Source: Dioscorea cayenensis subsp. rotundata (taxonomy: Eukaryota > Streptophyta > Magnoliopsida > Dioscoreales > Dioscoreaceae). From it: 64,000 nucleotides of DNA. Numbering within the stretch: the first letter of the stretch is position 1; each line of letters opens with the position of its first letter. Positions 59,930 to 64,000 of this stretch are shown in pieces. The position numbers and the translations under genes are program-made. The notes beneath the pieces were generated by a model that was given only the letters and a program-made list of their open reading frames with translations, was not told where the DNA came from and searched no databases. The stretch is from contig NC_052489.1 in the NCBI RefSeq assembly GCF_009730915.1, forward strand, positions 29,319,916 through 29,383,915, in the 5' to 3' direction.

Positions 59930-59939
59930 TTTGTTTGTG

Positions 59940-60152
59940 TGAACAAACATGGAACTACAGCATTGGAACTACAACATTTTAAAATGGAGAGTAAGGCTTA
60001 AACCCAACTCTTGACGATTTGACAGAAATGTAAAATGGCTTCTCCAATCTCACATTAAATATAAAAAAATAAAAGTGTGTTATTCAAATACCCGATTCCC
60101 ATCCACCAATTAAGTATTTCTTCATAGAATCAAGACACGTCTCCAGATACCC

Positions 60153-60205
<53 letters not shown>

Positions 60206-60506
60206 GTACACAAATTCTTGGCTTCGCATCAAAGTTTTTAAAACTTTGAACAAAGTTTTTATGGAAATATTGTATATAAAAATAAATAGGATTAAACAAC
60301 TTTTGGAATGAAAATTGTTGTATATTTAGAATTTTAAAAGTTTTATAGACATTAATTACACAAATAAATAAATATAATTTATTTATTTTTAATTATTAAT
60401 ATCATAACTAATATAAATAAAAATTTAAATGTAATAAAATAAATTTATATTTTTCTTTGAAACACTAATCGAAACTATTATACATCTAATTTAATAATAT
60501 ATATAA

Positions 60507-60544
<38 letters not shown>

Positions 60545-61906
60545 AAATACACATATCTTTGAAGGAATACGATATGTTCTCATATATGTTCACTGGGCCC
60601 ATAAAAAACCACTACAACACTAAAAAAAAATTCATTTAAATTTCCTGCAAATAGTTAAACAAAAAAAATGCACAATTAAAAAAAATGTCTCATCGACTAC
60701 CCTTAATTTATTTATTTCTTAAAAAATTCACATTTGAAGTCATTTGGAGTATGTGTTTGTCATTTGTTAATAACTTTTTTTTATTTTTTGTGACAAAACA
60801 TTTGTTAATAACTAATCTGAAACATATAACACCAGATATAAGAAATCCAAAAGTGGTTCCAGTTCCAAAGACTTGGATTTTAAAACATAAACTAAAGATT
60901 AGTTTCAGCCCCGGGCTTCCGGCTCCCAAAAGCAATATACAATTCAAATAAGGGCAAAAAGTGTGTTACATAAGATCAAATATGAGATTACGTCCGTCCT
61001 TAAACAACATGCATATAAGTATAACAAAAAAAAATAGTAATAATTATCACAAAAAAAATTATGTAGTTAGGTAGGCATAATCAATGTTTGAATTCTTATA
61101 CAAAGGAAACATCTGAGAATAACCCATCTCAGTACAAACCAGGAAACAAATCAAACCAGCCTGGCTGCTTTCCTGGCATCCCCATCACATTTTCCACGCG
61201 GTGTCTATTCGTCACTCTTCCCATTAATCTTTTCCACATTATTCCAAAAATTTAATTTTTTTTTAAATTTATTTCATTTTTTTGTTTACAAATACCGACA
61301 AATATTGTTATTTAAGAAAAATTATACCTTTACTTTGTATGAGCTCATATCATTTTTGAAATAAATATTTTACATAAAAATTTAATATCAATAAATAAAA
61401 AAATGTTGATATAATTGTCGGATGCAAAAATTAAAAATTAATCTTTTTTTTGTAAATAATAAGCGACAAGCATTTTTTTATGAATGTAATATACAGTGTA
61501 TGTACAATAGAAGAATAATATAAGAATCTTAGATGAAAAATGTATTAACAATACAAAAAACAGTACTGCCGAGAAGAGATTTAAACTCATAATCTTTTCT
61601 TTTTATTTTGATGTCAAACCATTATTATACTATTTAAATGGTTGACTAGAAATTAATTGTTGATTTGTGCGTTTTCATTTAATAAAAAAATGTGTACTCC
61701 ATAAATTAAAAATTAATAGTCAGTTCCATGCGTTTTCAATTGGTAAGATGAGATCAATAAATAAAATTTTCCAATCACCCACGCCCACCGTTGGCTAGTC
61801 TTCTTCAAGGAAAGATCTTTACCTATTTTTGGAGTCAGTCAATGATCCATCCAATGGACCCCACCCAAGTTACCATTGTTTTTCTTCTTTTCTCTCTCTC
61901 TCTCTC
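59940..61906. other. AT-rich intergenic region upstream of PLA1
   Basis: No gene is seen. TTA/ATT runs at about 60153-60205 and 60507-60543. At about 61570-61640 the minus strand carries GAGTTTAAATCTC and an A-box-like phrase, a weak tRNA-derived repeat candidate. Confidence 0.45.
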
Positions 61907-61916
61907 TATATATAAT
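61907..61916 (+). promoter_or_regulatory. TATA box and CT patch of the PLA1 gene
   Basis: TATATATAAT follows a CT run (61891-61906) and lies about 80 bp before the start codon, a normal plant core-promoter layout. Confidence 0.55.
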
Positions 61917-61991
61917 ATAATGTCATTATGATATATATTATTCTAATCACCTTCGCCTTCTCGCCACCTTTACACCCTCCGAGATCCAGCC

Positions 61992-63292
61992 ATGGCGATC
62001 CCACTCCCCAAGCTCAATCCTTCATTCTCCCAACTCCCATACAAGCATTGCTCTTCTTCTAACCACTCTCTCCAACATCTCTTCTCGATTCCAAGACCTC
62101 TACCAACACTAGCAACAACTGCCTCCGGCCGCTGCCATGCAATCTCCAAGAATGACTCCCTCACCTCCATGATATCCGAGCTTGAGCGCGACGCACAGAA
62201 GGTAGATGAAGCTGATGATGAGTTGAACGAGTTCATCCGGAAGCAGCCGGCCACTGGGCTCGCTGATCGGTGGCGAGAGATCCATGGGAGAGACGATTGG
62301 GCGGGATTGCTTGATCCCATGGATCCTCTTCTCCGATCGGAGCTGATCCGGTACGGGGAGTTTGCCCAGGCTTGCTATGATGCTTTTGATTACGATCCCT
62401 TCTCACGCTATTGCGGATCTTGCAAGCATGCCCGCCGTCACTTCTTCCAGGATCTTGGCATCCCTGACACTGGCTACGAAGTCGTGCGCTACCTCTACGC
62501 CACCTCCAACCTCTCCCTTCCCACCTTCTTTACCCAATCTCGTTGGCCCAAGATGTGGAGCCGCCGGGCGAACTGGATCGGGTACATCGCCGTCTCCGAC
62601 GACGCCACCAGCGCCAAACTCGGCCGGCGAGATATTATGGTTTCTTGGCGTGGCACCGTCACGAGGCTCGAATGGCTCGCGGATCTGATGGATTTCCTCT
62701 GTCCTGTCTCCGATAAAGGGATCCCCTGTCCTGATCCCTCCGTCAAGGTCGAGTCCGGCTTCATCGATCTCTACACCGATAAAGACCCATCCTGCCGTTT
62801 CTGCAAGTACTCCGCGCGCGAGCAGGTCTTGGCAGCGGTTCGTAAACTAGTCCATCAACATGCTCGATCAAATGCCCCAGTGAGCATCACGTTAACAGGG
62901 CACAGCCTCGGCAGCGCGCTAGCAATGCTCAGCGCGTACGACATCGCCGAGACAAGCGTAAACGTGGTGGACAACGAGTCCCTACCAGTGTGCGTGTACT
63001 CGTTCTCAGGGCCGAGAGTGGGGAACGGGAAGTTCAAACAGAGGTTCGAGTCACTAGGAGTGAAAGCGCTGCGCGTGGTGAACGTGCACGACACTGTGCC
63101 GAAGGTGCCGGGGATCTTGTTCAACGAGCGCGTTCCAGCGTTCGTTCAGCGCATGGCCGAAGGGTTGCCATGGAGTTATAGCCATGTGGGCGTGGAGCTC
63201 GCGTTGGATCACAAGAACTCGCCGTTTCTCAAGGAAACAAGTGATCCGTCGTGCTATCATAACCTGGAGGCACACCTTCACCTTCTCGACGG
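61992..63292 (+). CDS. Phospholipase A1, plastid class I (PLA1-Igamma-like), first exon; gene continues past the window
   Basis: The first exon codes for about 433 residues and ends LLDG with donor GTACGT; the remaining exon(s) lie beyond 64000. Class I PLA1 enzymes are plastid lipases that release the sn-1 fatty acid from galactolipids or phospholipids; some relatives feed jasmonate synthesis. Seen here: a Ser/Thr-rich N terminus of about 45 residues fitting a transit peptide; LADRWREIHGRDDWAGLLDP; LIRYGEFAQACYDAF; RDIMVSWRGTVTRLEWLADL; the lipase elbow GHSLGSALA with Ser305; NVHDTVPKVPG with Asp367; YSHVGVELALDH with His398, together the expected catalytic triad. The start ATG has a good context (GCCATGGCG). 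The exon is GC-rich, unlike its flanks. Confidence 0.93.
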
Positions 63293-64000
63293 GTACGTAT
63301 ATATTAATTTAATTTGTCTTCACGTTGCCATTATAATTATTAATAGTGGAAATTGCCAAAAAAATCCTTTAAGTTTGTAAAATTGCCAAAAACACCCCGT
63401 TAGTTTTGCAATCCCCAAAAACCCTCCTCCTTTTAAAGTCATGTTTTTTCAGAACCCCAAACCACCCATGTAGCGGATGTGAGCGGAGTGAGTTTCAAAT
63501 TTTTGGACTGAAAAATGCCCTTGCGTGGGGAGTCAGTGGTATGCGACCATCTCGGCGATTTGAGGAGGAAGTGGGGGTTTTCAGTGAGAGTAACCAGAAG
63601 GCGAATTTATTGGAGCTAGTTTAATTGCTTTTTCTCGACTCACGTCTTGACTTTTCCGTTTCAGTAGTCTCCGAGTTATCTCTCAGCGTGACCTCTGTGA
63701 TTGCCATTTCATCGACTTTTTCCCTTTCCACTAGGTATCTCGAAGGAGAAGTCCCCATGACTAGTTGGCGTTTATCGAGTTCTGCGATCTAAGGTATTGA
63801 GTATGGTTTTATGTTAAGCTGTTACATTCTGAAAAGAAAGATTTTTCGGTTTTGTTTTGTGCTCTGTTTTTGTTGGAAGATATTGAAGTCTGAGAGGATT
63901 TCTCGTTGGGGTTTTGTTAGTCTGCGGGGAGATTTCTCGGTTAGGGTTTTGTTTTGTTTTTGCGTTTTCAGTATGTATACGCTATCGAAATAGTTTTTCG
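63293..64000 (+). other. PLA1 intron (5' part) with transposon-end-like sequence
   Basis: No continuation of the lipase (expected near GY.GKG.RF) is found before the window ends, so this is intron. At 63350-63430 AATTGCCAAAAAAATCC and AATTGCCAAAAACACCC repeat within 40 bp, in the style of the ends of plant DNA transposons. The following 300 bp are less AT-rich than the spacers. The other end would lie outside the window. Confidence 0.4.

Overview
This window is nuclear DNA from a flowering plant. It carries intron-rich genes with GT..AG splicing, plastid- and peroxisome-targeted proteins, LTR and LINE retrotransposons, a MULE-type MITE and many AT-rich microsatellites. The AT-rich spacers and moderate coding GC would fit a non-grass monocot or a eudicot. 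I cannot fix the species from sequence alone.

Repeat block (1-17.1 kb). Positions 1-15412 are one LTR retrotransposon with exceptionally long LTRs. The window opens inside the 5' LTR (1-4540). A non-autonomous internal region follows (4541-9477), then a polypurine tract and a complete 3' LTR of about 5.9 kb (9478-15412). The only Pol remnant is the C-terminal end of a Ty3/gypsy integrase (8037-8225). The LTRs hold a 50-bp tandem array, a purine tract, an SKP1-like gene fragment and smaller arrays. The internal region holds an array of short hairpin-like units. A 5'-truncated L1-type LINE (about 15720-17119) lies next to it.

Genic block A (18-29 kb). CSP41b-like plastid RNA-binding protein (+), a SPOUT-class RNA methyltransferase of the SPOUT1/C9orf114 family (+), and a Nudix hydrolase (-), the last two convergent. 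Exon joins were worked out by hand and keep frame throughout. A cluster of TGGGCY motifs lies upstream of the Nudix gene.

Genic block B (32-46.4 kb). A T-type cyclin (+) with a 3-kb intron and a STELLO-type Golgi glycosyltransferase (-). The 5 kb between them is AT-rich and holds a 232-bp tandem repeat, two small GC-rich islands and an orphan 5'-exon-like segment.

Genic block C (47.8-64 kb). A 23-exon peroxisomal long-chain acyl-CoA synthetase of the LACS6 type (-), whose import signal is an N-terminal PTS2 and not a C-terminal PTS1. A spacer with a 371-bp MULE-MITE follows, then the first exon of a plastid class I phospholipase A1 (+) that runs off the window. PLA1 (plastid fatty-acid release) and LACS6 (peroxisomal acyl activation) both act in lipid turnover, and in other plants in jasmonate-related lipid metabolism. 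Nothing here shows that they are co-regulated.

The most unusual material is the giant-LTR element: a captured SKP1-like fragment inside the LTR, and internal repeats whose units keep complementary arms although the arm sequences change.
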